In this document: positions 19,276-29,734 of the stretch, in pieces
Layout: each line of letters starts with the position of its first letter
Position numbering within the stretch: the first letter of the stretch is position 1
DNA from: an uncultured Kangiella sp.
GTDB taxonomy: Bacteria; Pseudomonadota; Gammaproteobacteria; Enterobacterales; Kangiellaceae
Assembly: GCA_947498625.1 (NCBI GenBank)
Contig: CANMKR010000001.1
Coordinates: 674,090-738,089 of the forward strand
DNA length: 64,000 nucleotides
Reading direction: 5' to 3'
The notes under the pieces: model-generated
Database searches by the model: none
Seen by the model: only the letters and a program-made list of their open reading frames with translations
What the model was told of the DNA's origin: nothing
Made by a program: the position numbers and the translations under genes

Positions 19276-19911
19276 ATGCCTAATCAATATAAGGAAATTT
19301 ACCTGGCTTCTAATTCACCTCGTCGAAAAGAGTTGCTTACTCAGTTGGGAGTAGCCTTTACTCATATAAACAACGAATTTGATGAAAGCCAATTACCTAA
19401 TGAAACTCCACTTGAGTATGTAGAACGATTAGCGCGCGGCAAAGCGTTATCTGCAAAGCAGAATCTTGCTTCAAGTGATCATCTCAATACAAAGAGTTTG
19501 GAGTCTGCTAATAACCACCAAGCTCCAATTTTAGCAGCGGATACTATTGTTGTATTAGATAATGAAGTATTAGGCAAGCCAGCAGATAAGCAGGATGCGG
19601 TAAAGACACTTACCAAACTATCTGGCAAGACGCATCAAGTATTAACCAGTGTGGTCGTTGTTGATGCAGACATGCAAATGCAAAGAACTAGTCAAAGCTC
19701 GGTAACTTTTGAAAATATTAGTCTCAAGCAAATCACTGCCTATTGCGACACTTTAGAGCCTATGGGCAAAGCTGGTTCATACGCTATTCAGGGTGTTGCT
19801 GCTAGTTTTATAAAAAGGTTAGTAGGAAGTTACTCAGGTGTTATGGGTTTACCCCTATTTGAGACTCGACAAATGCTTGATGAATTTAACGTTAAATATC
19901 TATTGAATTAA
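19276..19911 (+). CDS. maf: Maf-family nucleotide pyrophosphatase (YhdE type)
   Basis: The 211-residue enzyme hydrolyses dTTP/UTP and modified nucleotides. Family marks are LASNSPRRKELL (residues 10-21), the catalytic ILAADTIVVLD, GKPADKQDAV, LSGKTHQVLTSV and the SYAIQGVAASFI block. About 20 residues (63-84, rich in S/N/L) are extra compared with E. coli YhdE at 197 residues, placed just before the catalytic strand. The order mreD-maf-rng is standard. Confidence 0.93.
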   Translation: MPNQYKEIYLASNSPRRKELLTQLGVAFTHINNEFDESQLPNETPLEYVERLARGKALSAKQNLASSDHLNTKSLESANNHQAPILAADTIVVLDNEVLGKPADKQDAVKTLTKLSGKTHQVLTSVVVVDADMQMQRTSQSSVTFENISLKQITAYCDTLEPMGKAGSYAIQGVAASFIKRLVGSYSGVMGLPLFETRQMLDEFNVKYLLN

Positions 19912-19956
19912 CAGCATAATTGCTACACTAAAATCTATCAAAAATAGAATGTTGCT

Positions 19957-21435
19957 ATGCGCGAAGAAATTTTAATTAATGTAACGCCGCAAGAAACACG
20001 TGTTTCTGTGGTAGAAAATGGCGTCCTGCAAGAAGTGCACTTAGAAAGGATTGCTAATCGCGGTGTTGCAGGAAATATTTATAAGGGAGTCGTGACGAGA
20101 GTCATGCCTGGTATGCAGGCAGCTTTCGTGGATATCGGTTTAGATAAAGCTGCTTTTTTACATGCCGCCGATATCTTCATGGAGCGAGAGCTTGACTCCA
20201 CAAGCGAACAAAATTCTGAAGACTCTGCTGAACTGCAAGACATTACTAATTTAATTCGAGTCGGCCAAAAGATTTTAGTACAAGTAATCAAAGATCCCAT
20301 CAGTACTAAAGGTGCAAGATTAACAACTCACATCACTATTCCATCGCGTTATTTAGTCTTGATGCCAGAACATAAGCACATTGGGGTATCGCAACGAATT
20401 GAAGAAGATGATGAGAGGCAAAGATTAAAAGAAATTTTAGAAGCTAGCTGCACCGAGGATTATGGATATATCGTTAGAACTGCAGCAGAAAAAGCAGAAA
20501 AGGAAGAGCTCACTCGAGATAGTCTGTTCTTGCAAAAATTATGGTCTGAAATTCAACTGCAAGAAAAGAAGGTTCGATCACCAGGTTTGGTGCATGAAGA
20601 TTTACCGCTCGAGCTGAGAATTATGCGTGACCTATTGGCTGAGGATATTGAGCGTGTAAGGATTGATGATGAGGCAACTTTTAAGCAGCTTAGTAAGTTT
20701 GTAAAGAAGTTTACTCCTGCGCTAACCGAAAGGTTAGAAGCTTATAATGGCGAACGTCCAATATTTGATTTGTACAATATCGAAGAAGAAATTCACAAAG
20801 CGTTAGAGAGAAAAGTGCAATTAAAATCGGGTGGCTATCTTGTGGTTGATCAAACTGAAGCCATGACCACTATTGATGTTAATACTGGTGCTTTTGTAGG
20901 ACACAAAACTTTAGAAGAAACCATCTTTCGAACCAATCTTGAAGCGGCAAATGCCTTGGCGAGGCAACTAAGATTAAGAAATCTCGGTGGAATTATTATT
21001 GTCGACTTTATCGATATGCAAGATGCAGAACATAAACGTCAAGTATTGCGAACCTTAGAGAAAGCTTTGGAAAGAGATCATGTAAAAACCCAGATTACGG
21101 AAGTTTCCGCTTTAGGTTTAGTTGAGATGACGCGTAAAAGAACTCGAGAGTCACTTGAACAGTTGATGTGTGAGCCGTGCCAGTATTGTAATGGTCGTGG
21201 CTTCATCAAGACTGCGGTAACTATTTGTTACGAGATATTTAGGGAGATCAGCCGCTCCTCGCGCGCTTATGATGTTCAGAAGTTATTAGTCTTAGCCAGT
21301 GAAGATGTGGTTGAGTGTATGCTTGATGAAGAGGCCAGCAGTTTAGCAGAGCTAGAAGATACGATCGGGAAACCGATTCGTTTGCAAGCTGAGCCATTAT
21401 ATGGAACCGATCAATACGATGTAGTGCTGATTTAA
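19957..21435 (+). CDS. rng: Ribonuclease G
   Basis: The 492-residue endonuclease matures the 5' end of 16S rRNA and cuts some mRNAs. An S1 domain covers about residues 38-130 (GNIYKGVVTRVMPGMQAAFVDIG), followed by the RNase H-like and DNase I-like catalytic core with the metal motif VDFIDM and the Zn-link CEPCQYCNGRG. It lacks the long C-terminal scaffold of RNase E, which identifies it as RNase G. It lies between maf and yhdP as in other gammaproteobacteria. Confidence 0.96.
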   Translation: MREEILINVTPQETRVSVVENGVLQEVHLERIANRGVAGNIYKGVVTRVMPGMQAAFVDIGLDKAAFLHAADIFMERELDSTSEQNSEDSAELQDITNLIRVGQKILVQVIKDPISTKGARLTTHITIPSRYLVLMPEHKHIGVSQRIEEDDERQRLKEILEASCTEDYGYIVRTAAEKAEKEELTRDSLFLQKLWSEIQLQEKKVRSPGLVHEDLPLELRIMRDLLAEDIERVRIDDEATFKQLSKFVKKFTPALTERLEAYNGERPIFDLYNIEEEIHKALERKVQLKSGGYLVVDQTEAMTTIDVNTGAFVGHKTLEETIFRTNLEAANALARQLRLRNLGGIIIVDFIDMQDAEHKRQVLRTLEKALERDHVKTQITEVSALGLVEMTRKRTRESLEQLMCEPCQYCNGRGFIKTAVTICYEIFREISRSSRAYDVQKLLVLASEDVVECMLDEEASSLAELEDTIGKPIRLQAEPLYGTDQYDVVLI

Positions 21436-21438
21436 TTT

Positions 21439-24400
21439 ATGGCTTCAGCATTCAGCAAATTTTTATCAAAGTTAATATCAAAGTCTATTTGGTTAATTTC
21501 CATATTGCTGATCATCTTTGTGTTGTTGCTAACGTTAATTAAAGTTTCTCTGCCTTATTTCTTACAAAAAAAACAAGTCATTCAAGAATATGTGACTGAT
21601 TATACCGGCGGTGATTTAGATTATAAGAATCTGCAAGTTGATTGGTCAGGTTTTCATCCAATAGTCGAAATTACAGATTTACAATGGTCAGATAAAAATC
21701 GAGGTATTGAGTTTTTAAGTAAGAACAACAAACTCAAGTTTGATCTATGGGCCACACTCTTCAGCGGAAATTTAGTCACTAAAGAAGTAGAAATCTCAGC
21801 AGTTAACTTGAATCTTGCTTCGGCAACAATATCTGATTCAAGCCAATTGATGACAGTTGAAGATTTCGAGAAATCAGCACGTAATTTTATTAATAGCTTT
21901 GACCATGGCTATATTTCAATTATAGATGTAGAAGTTTCTGCATTAGTGGCTCAAGAAAAAGTGGTTCAAACAATATCACAGCTCGTTTATAAGCAGGATA
22001 AAGATAATAGACAATTACTGTTGGATACTTATGGCGAATTTATTAAAAAAGGGCGGCTAGTTGTTGAATCACAGGGCAGTTTTTTTAATCGCCAAGAAAA
22101 GCTGCAATATTACCTAAATATTCAATCTATAGAACTGGAGAAACTCAATAAGTTAGTTAACTTAGAAAATATTGTAGATTATCAACAGGTCAATTTAAAA
22201 GCCTGGATCAATCAGAATAATGGCAAGTTAGAGGCTGGAAGACTTGAATTAAACAATTCTGACAGCGCAACTGCTAAAGTTGATATTGCATTGAATCTAT
22301 CTAAACAGGGCGAGCAATATTCAATACATAGCGACAAATTATTAATCGCAACGAAACAAGACGATAGCTATGAGCAGCAGCAAAGTTATATTGAACTGAC
22401 AACATTAAGTCTTGATAGCCAGAATGCCTATCGATTAAAAACGGGAACCTTGCCTGTTGGATTTTTGACAAGACTGGTAGCTCCAGCCTTAACCGACGAG
22501 CAATTAACAGTTTTAATTGGTTTGCAACCCAAAGGAATCGTCGATTCGGTAGATTTAGTGCTAATAGATACAAAGGGCGTTATTAAACCATTTAGCGGAA
22601 CATTAGATTTTAGTGACATTAAAATAAACCCATTTAAGAAAATACCTGGGGTAGAGTTAGACAATATAATTTTAAAAGGTGAGCAAGGCACTTGGGTTTT
22701 AAATGCTAAAACAACTAATGCTTCTGTTGATTTTCGCCCAATGCTCAAGGAGAAAACGGTTGTTAAAGAACTAGCCCTTAGTGGTGCTTATGAGATCGAC
22801 CAGCCTAGGACTGTTCTTATAGATCAGTTTTCATTTGAAAATCAAGATGCGAAAGTCAAAGCGAGAGGGGCTATAACATTTGATGATGATCTACATATGT
22901 CGCTTTATGCTGAAGGTGGAGATATCAATGTGGCTAAACTTGAGAATTATTGGCCACGCCAGGGCGGTTTATCGAAAAAGACTTTAACTTATTTAGATCA
23001 GAGTCTTAAGTCCGGACAAGTACCTTTTGCAAAATTCATATGGCAAGGCTCGATGAAGGACTTCCCTTTTAAGAATAATGATGGACTTTTTAACGTTCTA
23101 GCTAATGTCGCAGATACGGATTTTAAATTTCAACCAGATTGGCCACTAGCGACAGGCATTGATGCTAAAGCGATTTTTGATAATGAAAGAATATCCTTCA
23201 CGGCAACAGATGGAACTTTAGAAGGAGCAAAGATTTTAGATGGGATGGCTATCATTCCTGATATAAAAGCCCCAGATGAAGAACTATTGGTAAAACTATC
23301 TGTAAAAACGGATTATCCAAGTTATAAGAAAATATACCAGCAATCGCCAATGCTTGATGTATTGGGTAAAGGTCTTCTTAATGTAAAATTTTCAGGTGAT
23401 TTGGCAGCAGACCTTAATTTAGATTTTTTATTAGCTAAAGAAATTGAATCTAAAATAGAAGGACTAATTAGTTTTTCAGATACTAGTATTTCCGGTATTC
23501 CTTACGGATTAATTTTGAATAAAACAAATGGGCAGCTACGTTTTACAGAGAATGGAGCTGTAACCAAAAAATTCAAAGGTAACCTTTTCGATAGCCCCCT
23601 AAATATTGATGTAAAGGTGGGGGATCTTACAGACGGTGATGACTTTATCCAAATCGATGCAAAAGGAAAAGTTAATTTAGCTAAAGTAAGTCAGCAATTT
23701 TTAGGCTATCAATTATTAGACATTAATGGACAGAGTGATTTTTCATTACACTACAAGGTTGCTACGCAAGATAATTTTGAAGAGTCATTAATTATTAGAA
23801 GCAATTTGTTCGGCACCAGTATTGATGGCCCTGAATGGGTAAAGAAAAATAAAGATGATAAGAAAAACTTATTAGCAACCGTTTTTAAGCAGGATAAAAC
23901 ATTACGATTAAGAGCATCTTATGGTGATAAAATATCGACTCAAATTGAGCAAACTCAAGGAAACAATTATCATCCAACAGGAATTATAAAACTGGGAGAA
24001 TTAGCAACCCAGAAGTTAGAAATACCCACGAAAGGAGTTGCAATAGAGGGTTATTTCAGCAGTCTATATGTCAATGAATGGCTGGATGCATTTAATATAG
24101 AGTCGCAGGGTGATTCTAATTGGCCAAACTGGATTCAACGAATCAATCTAACAACACCTAAGCTTGTTTTTGCTGGTCAAGATTTTACTAATGTCAGAAT
24201 TAATGACATAAAAGAAGCAAGCGATGAAAAAAGCGCGGTACGCTTTAACTTCTATTCTGAGCAAGCAAGAGCCAATATCAATTTTCTAGAAACGGGTCAA
24301 AAGAAATTAGTTATTGAAAATCTAAATATGGATTTGTCTTTAGGAGCTGATGAAGTTAGTGAGCAAGGTTCAGTTGATATAGATCTTGAAGAATACGATA

Positions 24401-25329
24401 ACTGGTTACTCGAGTGTCAGGTTTGCACTATCAATGGTTATCAATTTGGGCCAGTAGAAATAAAAAGCGAATTTTCCAATAACCAAATCGCTATTGATGG
24501 TCAGGCTTTTGTTAGTGATCAACTTGCGTCTCAAATTCAAGGTACCATCGATCAAGATAATACCAACATCAATTTAAATTTTGATATCCCTAAACCCAGA
24601 GGCTTGATGGATTTTTGGAATTTAGGTGGTGGACTTAGAGACTCCAAAACATCTGGTGAGTTATCTTTATCCTGGCCAGGACGTTTGCATGATTTTGAGT
24701 TAAATCAAACGAATGGCCACTTTAAGTTAAAAGCAGATAAAGGCTCTATAAAAGATTTAAGTGATAAAAAGGCTCGAATATTTAGCTTGTTTTCACTAGA
24801 GTCTATCCCGCGTAGGTTATCATTAGACTTTAGCGATCTTTTTAGTGACGGTTTTTTCTACGATGAAATTGTAGGCAATTTCAAAATAGAAAAAGGTGTT
24901 TTATTAAGTGAAAAGGTCGAAATTAAAGGTACTGCGGCTGATGTAGTGGTCAGTGGGCAAGTTGATTTGAATCAACAGTCAGTAGAACAGCAAGTTCTGG
25001 TAACTCCTAAACTGGGCTCTAGTTTGCCAGTATTAGCAGGCTGGGCAATTGAGCCAACCACAGGTTTGATCATGTTGATTATTAGTAAAATTTTTGAACC
25101 TGCATTGAATGTTGTATCAAGTATTGAATATAAAATTACTGGACCGCTCGATGATCCAGAAGTGATTGAGGTATCGAAAAAAGCTAAAGAAGTTGAAATT
25201 ACTCTGGATCAGATTGAAGCTGAAAAGGCTTTGCAGAATATTCAAGAAAACACTAATCCAATTCAAGATAATAAGTCTGAAGATATGCCTGAACAGAAAA
25301 CTGAAAAAGTTAAAGAGCTTACACCATGA
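21439..25329 (+). CDS. yhdP: YhdP-type AsmA-like inter-membrane lipid transport protein
   Basis: The 1296-residue protein has an N-terminal membrane anchor (about residues 16-38) and a very long beta-rich periplasmic region typical of the AsmA/TamB/YhdP bridge proteins that carry phospholipid to the outer membrane. The end matches the YhdP/AsmA C-terminal block: SGELSLSWPGRLHDFEL, GSIKDLSDKKARIFSLFSLES and the amphipathic AGWAIEPTTGLIMLIISKIF. A Glu/Lys-rich tail follows. It begins 3 bp after rng and overlaps the nitrilase gene by 4 bp (ATGA). Confidence 0.93.
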   Translation: MASAFSKFLSKLISKSIWLISILLIIFVLLLTLIKVSLPYFLQKKQVIQEYVTDYTGGDLDYKNLQVDWSGFHPIVEITDLQWSDKNRGIEFLSKNNKLKFDLWATLFSGNLVTKEVEISAVNLNLASATISDSSQLMTVEDFEKSARNFINSFDHGYISIIDVEVSALVAQEKVVQTISQLVYKQDKDNRQLLLDTYGEFIKKGRLVVESQGSFFNRQEKLQYYLNIQSIELEKLNKLVNLENIVDYQQVNLKAWINQNNGKLEAGRLELNNSDSATAKVDIALNLSKQGEQYSIHSDKLLIATKQDDSYEQQQSYIELTTLSLDSQNAYRLKTGTLPVGFLTRLVAPALTDEQLTVLIGLQPKGIVDSVDLVLIDTKGVIKPFSGTLDFSDIKINPFKKIPGVELDNIILKGEQGTWVLNAKTTNASVDFRPMLKEKTVVKELALSGAYEIDQPRTVLIDQFSFENQDAKVKARGAITFDDDLHMSLYAEGGDINVAKLENYWPRQGGLSKKTLTYLDQSLKSGQVPFAKFIWQGSMKDFPFKNNDGLFNVLANVADTDFKFQPDWPLATGIDAKAIFDNERISFTATDGTLEGAKILDGMAIIPDIKAPDEELLVKLSVKTDYPSYKKIYQQSPMLDVLGKGLLNVKFSGDLAADLNLDFLLAKEIESKIEGLISFSDTSISGIPYGLILNKTNGQLRFTENGAVTKKFKGNLFDSPLNIDVKVGDLTDGDDFIQIDAKGKVNLAKVSQQFLGYQLLDINGQSDFSLHYKVATQDNFEESLIIRSNLFGTSIDGPEWVKKNKDDKKNLLATVFKQDKTLRLRASYGDKISTQIEQTQGNNYHPTGIIKLGELATQKLEIPTKGVAIEGYFSSLYVNEWLDAFNIESQGDSNWPNWIQRINLTTPKLVFAGQDFTNVRINDIKEASDEKSAVRFNFYSEQARANINFLETGQKKLVIENLNMDLSLGADEVSEQGSVDIDLEEYDNWLLECQVCTINGYQFGPVEIKSEFSNNQIAIDGQAFVSDQLASQIQGTIDQDNTNINLNFDIPKPRGLMDFWNLGGGLRDSKTSGELSLSWPGRLHDFELNQTNGHFKLKADKGSIKDLSDKKARIFSLFSLESIPRRLSLDFSDLFSDGFFYDEIVGNFKIEKGVLLSEKVEIKGTAADVVVSGQVDLNQQSVEQQVLVTPKLGSSLPVLAGWAIEPTTGLIMLIISKIFEPALNVVSSIEYKITGPLDDPEVIEVSKKAKEVEITLDQIEAEKALQNIQENTNPIQDNKSEDMPEQKTEKVKELTP

Positions 25330-26135
25330 AGGTGGCAGCATTACAATACACTGCCAGCGCCGATTTAGAGGCTAATTTAAGCAAACTTGAATCAATGCTA
25401 GAAACTTGCCATCAAACTAAAGTTGATATGTGCCTGTTGCCAGAAAACTTTGCCTTGATGCCGGTCTCTTCAAGTCAAAAATTAGCCATTCAAGAACCGC
25501 ATCAAAAAGGTCGAGTGCAAGACTGGCTGGCAAAGATGAGTGCTAAATTTGGACTTTATCTAATAGCGGGTTCTTTTCCTATTGCATCTAATGATCCTAA
25601 ACGACCTTATGCGCGCTGCTTAGTTTACGATAATAGCGGTGGCTTAATTTCTTATTACGACAAAATACATCTATTTGATGTTGGGGTCTCTGCAAATGAG
25701 TCTTATTGTGAATCCGCTGATACAATGGCTGCTAGCAAGCCTGTGATAGTCAATATAAAAGGATTTAAGGTTGGGCTTTCTATCTGCTATGATTTGCGCT
25801 TTCCCGAACTGTATCGCTATTATCAAACGCAAGGTGTCGAGCTTATCGTTGCCCCATCTGCTTTTACTGATGTCACCGGTAAAGCACATTGGGACACTTT
25901 ATTAAAAGCTCGTGCGGTTGAGAATTTATGTTACTTACTAGCAGCTAATCAAACAGGTGTGCATGATAACGAAAGGCGCACTTATGGGCATAGTAAAATA
26001 ATTGATCCTTGGGGAGCTGATTTGATACAGCTTACAGAAGAAGAAGGGATTATTAGTTATCAAATATCGAAGGAAGTTATAGCTTCCATAAGAGAAAGAT
26101 TTCCAGCGCATACCCATAGAGTTAATTTTTTATAA
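25326..26135 (+). CDS. Carbon-nitrogen hydrolase, Nit/YbeM-like
   Basis: The 269-residue nitrilase-superfamily enzyme shows the full catalytic triad: Glu40 in LLPENFALMP, Lys113 in YYDKIHLFDV and Cys154 in LSICYDLRFPE. By its close match to Nit1/YbeM it probably acts as deaminated-glutathione amidase, a metabolite repair role; this is inference. The ATG overlaps the yhdP stop (ATGA), so translation is coupled. It sits before tldD as in Pseudomonas. Confidence 0.9.
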   Translation: MKVAALQYTASADLEANLSKLESMLETCHQTKVDMCLLPENFALMPVSSSQKLAIQEPHQKGRVQDWLAKMSAKFGLYLIAGSFPIASNDPKRPYARCLVYDNSGGLISYYDKIHLFDVGVSANESYCESADTMAASKPVIVNIKGFKVGLSICYDLRFPELYRYYQTQGVELIVAPSAFTDVTGKAHWDTLLKARAVENLCYLLAANQTGVHDNERRTYGHSKIIDPWGADLIQLTEEEGIISYQISKEVIASIRERFPAHTHRVNFL

Positions 26136-26171
26136 TATTAACCCTTATACCAATAATTATTGAGCCAGATT

Positions 26172-27605
26172 ATGAATTTACTAAACCAAGTTGAAAGCCA
26201 ATTATTTCAAGAGTCTGACTTAAGTTTAGATTATTTACGCCAATCAATCGAAAGACTCAACAGTTACCAGCTGGATTATTCTGATATTTATTTGCAACAA
26301 GGGAGCATGGAGTACTGGCAGCTTGAAGATGGTTTGGTTAAAGATTCAAGCTTTAATTTGGTAAAAGGACTGGGTGTTAGGTCAATCTTAGGAGATAAAA
26401 CGGGTTTTGCTTATGCTAATGCATTTGAACAGCAAGAGCTTACCAATGCAATAAAAGCGGCGACTTCGATTAGTAAAGCTGGTCAAAATAAGCAAGTCAG
26501 TTTTAAGACCTCAGTATCTGAAAATATATTTCAACATGCTTCCCCCATGGCAGATGTCAGGCAATCAGAGAAGATTAATTTATTGCAAGATATTGATAAG
26601 TTAACTCGTAGTCTTGATGAAAAAGTCAATCAGGTCATTATAGGTTTGTCCGCAGCTGATGAATCGATCTTAGTGTTAGCGACAGATGGGGTGCAAGCAG
26701 CTGACATTCGCCCCATGATTCGATTAAATATAACGGTGGTAGTCGAATCAGAAGGTAAACGAGAACGAGGTTCAGCAGGTATCGGCGGACGATATTTATG
26801 GCCTGAGTTATTGGATGCAGATTTTTCAGATCTTGCCAAGCAAGCTGTAGAACAAGCAATAAGAAATTTAGATGCGCAAGAAGCACCTGCGGGCAGTATG
26901 CCAGTAGTCTTGGGTAATGGCTGGTCAGGTGTTTTACTACATGAAGCAGTAGGTCATGGATTAGAAGGGGATTTTAATAGGAAAGGCTCTTCTGCATACT
27001 CAAATAAAGTAGGTCAAAAAGTTGCATCAGATTTATGTACAGTGGTCGATGACGGCAGTATAAAAAACATGCGTGGTTCGCTTGCTGTTGATGATGAGGG
27101 AACCCCTACAAAATCCAATGTGTTGATCGAAAAGGGTATTTTAAAAGGGTACATGCAAGATAAACATAATGCTCGTTTAATGGGCGTCGAGCCAACCGGA
27201 AATGGTCGACGAGAGTCTTATGCGCACTTGCCTATGCCGCGCATGACGAATACTTTTATGCTGTCTGGCAGCTCTGAAAAAGAGGAGATTATTCAGTCAG
27301 TGAAAAAAGGGATTTACGCGCCTAACTTTGCCGGTGGTCAGGTGGATATAACCTCGGGTAACTTTGTGTTTAGTGCCAGCGAAGCATACCTTATTGAAGA
27401 TGGTAAAATTACCGCGCCGATAAAAGGTGCCACTTTGATTGGCAACGGCCCTAAGGTTTTACAAAAAGTAAGCATGGTTGCGAACGACTCGTGCCTTGAT
27501 CCTGGAATTGGTGTTTGTGGAAAGGCTGGTCAAAGCGTACCGGTTTCGGTTGGACAGCCAACTATGAAAATTGATGAGTTAACGGTTGGCGGCACTAAAA
27601 ACTAA
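26172..27605 (+). CDS. tldD: Metalloprotease subunit TldD
   Basis: The 477-residue protein forms with PmbA/TldE the heterodimeric zinc protease that trims unfolded or modified peptides, such as microcin B17 precursor and CcdA. The metal motif HEAVGHGLEGDFNRKG is present with the following AVDDEGTPT. The ATG at 26172 (MNLLNQVESQL) is preferred; a TTG at 26160 would add four residues and no clear ribosome site decides. The partner pmbA lies downstream, separated by the opposite-strand darP. Confidence 0.95.
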   Translation: MNLLNQVESQLFQESDLSLDYLRQSIERLNSYQLDYSDIYLQQGSMEYWQLEDGLVKDSSFNLVKGLGVRSILGDKTGFAYANAFEQQELTNAIKAATSISKAGQNKQVSFKTSVSENIFQHASPMADVRQSEKINLLQDIDKLTRSLDEKVNQVIIGLSAADESILVLATDGVQAADIRPMIRLNITVVVESEGKRERGSAGIGGRYLWPELLDADFSDLAKQAVEQAIRNLDAQEAPAGSMPVVLGNGWSGVLLHEAVGHGLEGDFNRKGSSAYSNKVGQKVASDLCTVVDDGSIKNMRGSLAVDDEGTPTKSNVLIEKGILKGYMQDKHNARLMGVEPTGNGRRESYAHLPMPRMTNTFMLSGSSEKEEIIQSVKKGIYAPNFAGGQVDITSGNFVFSASEAYLIEDGKITAPIKGATLIGNGPKVLQKVSMVANDSCLDPGIGVCGKAGQSVPVSVGQPTMKIDELTVGGTKN

Positions 27606-27626
27606 CTGTCTTAACGGCAATTTCGG

Positions 27627-28130
27627 CTAAATATTTTCTTTTAGATACTGAAAAATTAGTCGTTTTGATTTAGGTGGCTGATTGCGCTTTTCTTCATTAA
27701 TAGCATTTCGTATTAATTGACGAAGATGTTGTCTGTCTAAATGATAATATTCGTTAAGCAAGTCAGTTAGCGCGCTATTGCCGTCTGTGATCAAACTATC
27801 TCGCCACGCTTCAAGGTCGTGAAACTTTCGGTTTTCCAATAATTTTTCTTGATCAAGAATATCTAACTGCTCTTGAACGGCATCCATATCTTCGCTTCTA
27901 AGTAGCTTACCTATGTACTTTATTTGACGATTACGACCAATAGGACTAGTGATCCTTTTGCCTTCAAGAATAGCTTTTATACTGGTTTCGCTTAAGGGAT
28001 AAGTTATCAACTTATCTTTAGGGATTTCCAGCAGTCGCTTACCCAATTTGGTGATTTCTTGGATCTCTCTCTTCTGTTCTGATTTAGAACGGTAATCGTC
28101 GTTGTTTTCGATTGCTTTTTGTTCAGACAT
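27627..28130 (-). CDS. darP: Ribosome-associated protein DarP (YjgA, DUF615)
   Basis: The 167-residue basic helical protein shows the DUF615 features: KREIQEITKLGKRLLEIPKDKL, the arginine-rich middle IKYIGKLLRSED and the C-terminal DRQHLRQLIRNAINEEKRN. DarP assists late 50S assembly. It is convergent with tldD (21-bp gap) and divergent from pmbA, an arrangement conserved in many gammaproteobacteria. Confidence 0.93.
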   Translation of the reverse strand: MSEQKAIENNDDYRSKSEQKREIQEITKLGKRLLEIPKDKLITYPLSETSIKAILEGKRITSPIGRNRQIKYIGKLLRSEDMDAVQEQLDILDQEKLLENRKFHDLEAWRDSLITDGNSALTDLLNEYYHLDRQHLRQLIRNAINEEKRNQPPKSKRLIFQYLKENI

Positions 28131-28179
28131 AATTTAAATCGCCGGTAATATATGCTGCAACAGCAGAATAAGGTGATAA

Positions 28180-28208
28180 ACATAGAAGCTATATCTAGTA
28201 TTCTATGT
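28180..28208. repeat. 8-bp inverted repeat between darP and pmbA
   Basis: ACATAGAA (28180-28187) and TTCTATGT (28201-28208) are perfect inverted arms with a 13-nt spacer, midway in the 183-bp divergent region. Placement fits an operator for one or both genes; no factor is known to me. Confidence 0.35.
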
Positions 28209-28313
28209 AAATATGATAGTTAATACAAAGTCATCATTAATATAATTACAACCGCTGCTGATAGTTTTGTTAAGATAGTAAAAACTTAAGACGATTTCTA
28301 AGGTCCTTATTTA

Positions 28314-29684
28314 ATGAATGCGAAAAGCCAGCAATTGACTTTAGCTCAACTTGCAGAGCAACAAACTATCACTGCCAGTAAATATCAAGAACTGGTAAAA
28401 GAAGGACTCTTGATGGCACAAAGAGCTGGTGCCGATGCGGCTGAGGTATGGTGTCATAATACTGTTGGTAATTCGATTGAAGTTCGTAACCAAGAGCTTG
28501 AAACTTTAGAGTTTAACCAGGATAGCTCATTAAGCTTAACTTTATACTTCAATCAATCTAAGGGTTCAGTTTCTATCAATGATGTGACTAAAAGCGGGAT
28601 TGAGAAAGGCGTTAAAGCGGCTTCTGATATTGCTCGATTTACCCAAGCTGATAAGTATGCTGGATTAGCTCCGAAAGATAGAATGGCAACAGACATTAAA
28701 GACTTAGATTTATGCCATCCAAGTTCAATGTCTATTGAAGACTCTATCGAACAAGCAAAAATTGCTGAAGGCGCAGCTTTAGAAAGCTCCATTATTAAGC
28801 AATCAGAAGGCGCTAATATTTATGGCCATTGCTCCGCAAGCATATGTGCCAATAGTCATGGTTTTATGGCACATAAATTAACCAGCCGATACAGTTTATC
28901 AACTACGATGATTGCCGATAGTGATAGTGGAATGCTTAAAGAAGCCTATTATAGTGTGGGTCGAGATTATGCAGATTTGGAGTCCGCTCAATCAATAGGG
29001 GCAGAAGTTTCGAATCGTTTGCAAAGAAGGTTACATCAAGGAAGCATCAAAGCTGGCAAATACCCGGTTGTATTCACTCCAGAAACCGCAAGAACCATTT
29101 GGGGACATCTTTTAAGTGCTCTAAAAGGTGGGGCTTTATATCAAAAATCTTCTTTTATGTTGGATAAAAAAGATCAGAAGGTTTTACCTAGTACCGTACA
29201 AATCGTAGAAGATCCTTTTATCTTAAAAGGCTTTGGTAGTGGGTGTTATGACTCTGAGGGTGTTGCGACTTATAAACGAGATATAGTGTCAGATGGTATT
29301 TTGAAGGATTATTTCTTAAGTAGTTATTCCGCAAAAAGACTTGGTCTTGAATCTACTGCGAGTGCTGGCGGCATTCATAATATTTTAGTTAGTCATGATG
29401 AAATTTCTCAAGCAGAATTGATAAAAAAAGTAGGTACAGGTTTATTGGTTACTGAACTGATGGGGCAAGGTGTCAATATAGTTACTGGTAACTACTCTAG
29501 AGGTGCGAGCGGCTTTTGGATAGAAAATGGTGAGATAAAATATTTTGTGCAAGAAATTACTATTGCTGGAAACTTAAATGATATGTTACTGAATATTATC
29601 GGCCTAGCAAATGATATCGATCATCGTTCAAGTATTATAACTGGTTCTATGGCTATTGATAATTTAACAGTTGCCTCTCAATAG
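28314..29684 (+). CDS. pmbA: Metalloprotease subunit PmbA (TldE)
   Basis: The 456-residue partner of TldD carries the family phrases DAAEVWCHNTVGNSIEVRN, EAYYSVGRDYADLE and the C-terminal GQGVNIVTGNYSRGASGFWIENGEI plus EITIAGNLNDMLLNI. It lacks the HExxxH metal site, as expected for TldE. An AAGG site precedes the ATG. It converges with mgtE, 50 bp apart, with no hairpin seen between. Confidence 0.95.
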   Translation: MNAKSQQLTLAQLAEQQTITASKYQELVKEGLLMAQRAGADAAEVWCHNTVGNSIEVRNQELETLEFNQDSSLSLTLYFNQSKGSVSINDVTKSGIEKGVKAASDIARFTQADKYAGLAPKDRMATDIKDLDLCHPSSMSIEDSIEQAKIAEGAALESSIIKQSEGANIYGHCSASICANSHGFMAHKLTSRYSLSTTMIADSDSGMLKEAYYSVGRDYADLESAQSIGAEVSNRLQRRLHQGSIKAGKYPVVFTPETARTIWGHLLSALKGGALYQKSSFMLDKKDQKVLPSTVQIVEDPFILKGFGSGCYDSEGVATYKRDIVSDGILKDYFLSSYSAKRLGLESTASAGGIHNILVSHDEISQAELIKKVGTGLLVTELMGQGVNIVTGNYSRGASGFWIENGEIKYFVQEITIAGNLNDMLLNIIGLANDIDHRSSIITGSMAIDNLTVASQ

Positions 29685-29734
29685 GTTTATTTGAACAGCT
29701 CTTGACCGAACAAAACGATTAACTAAGAGTTAGT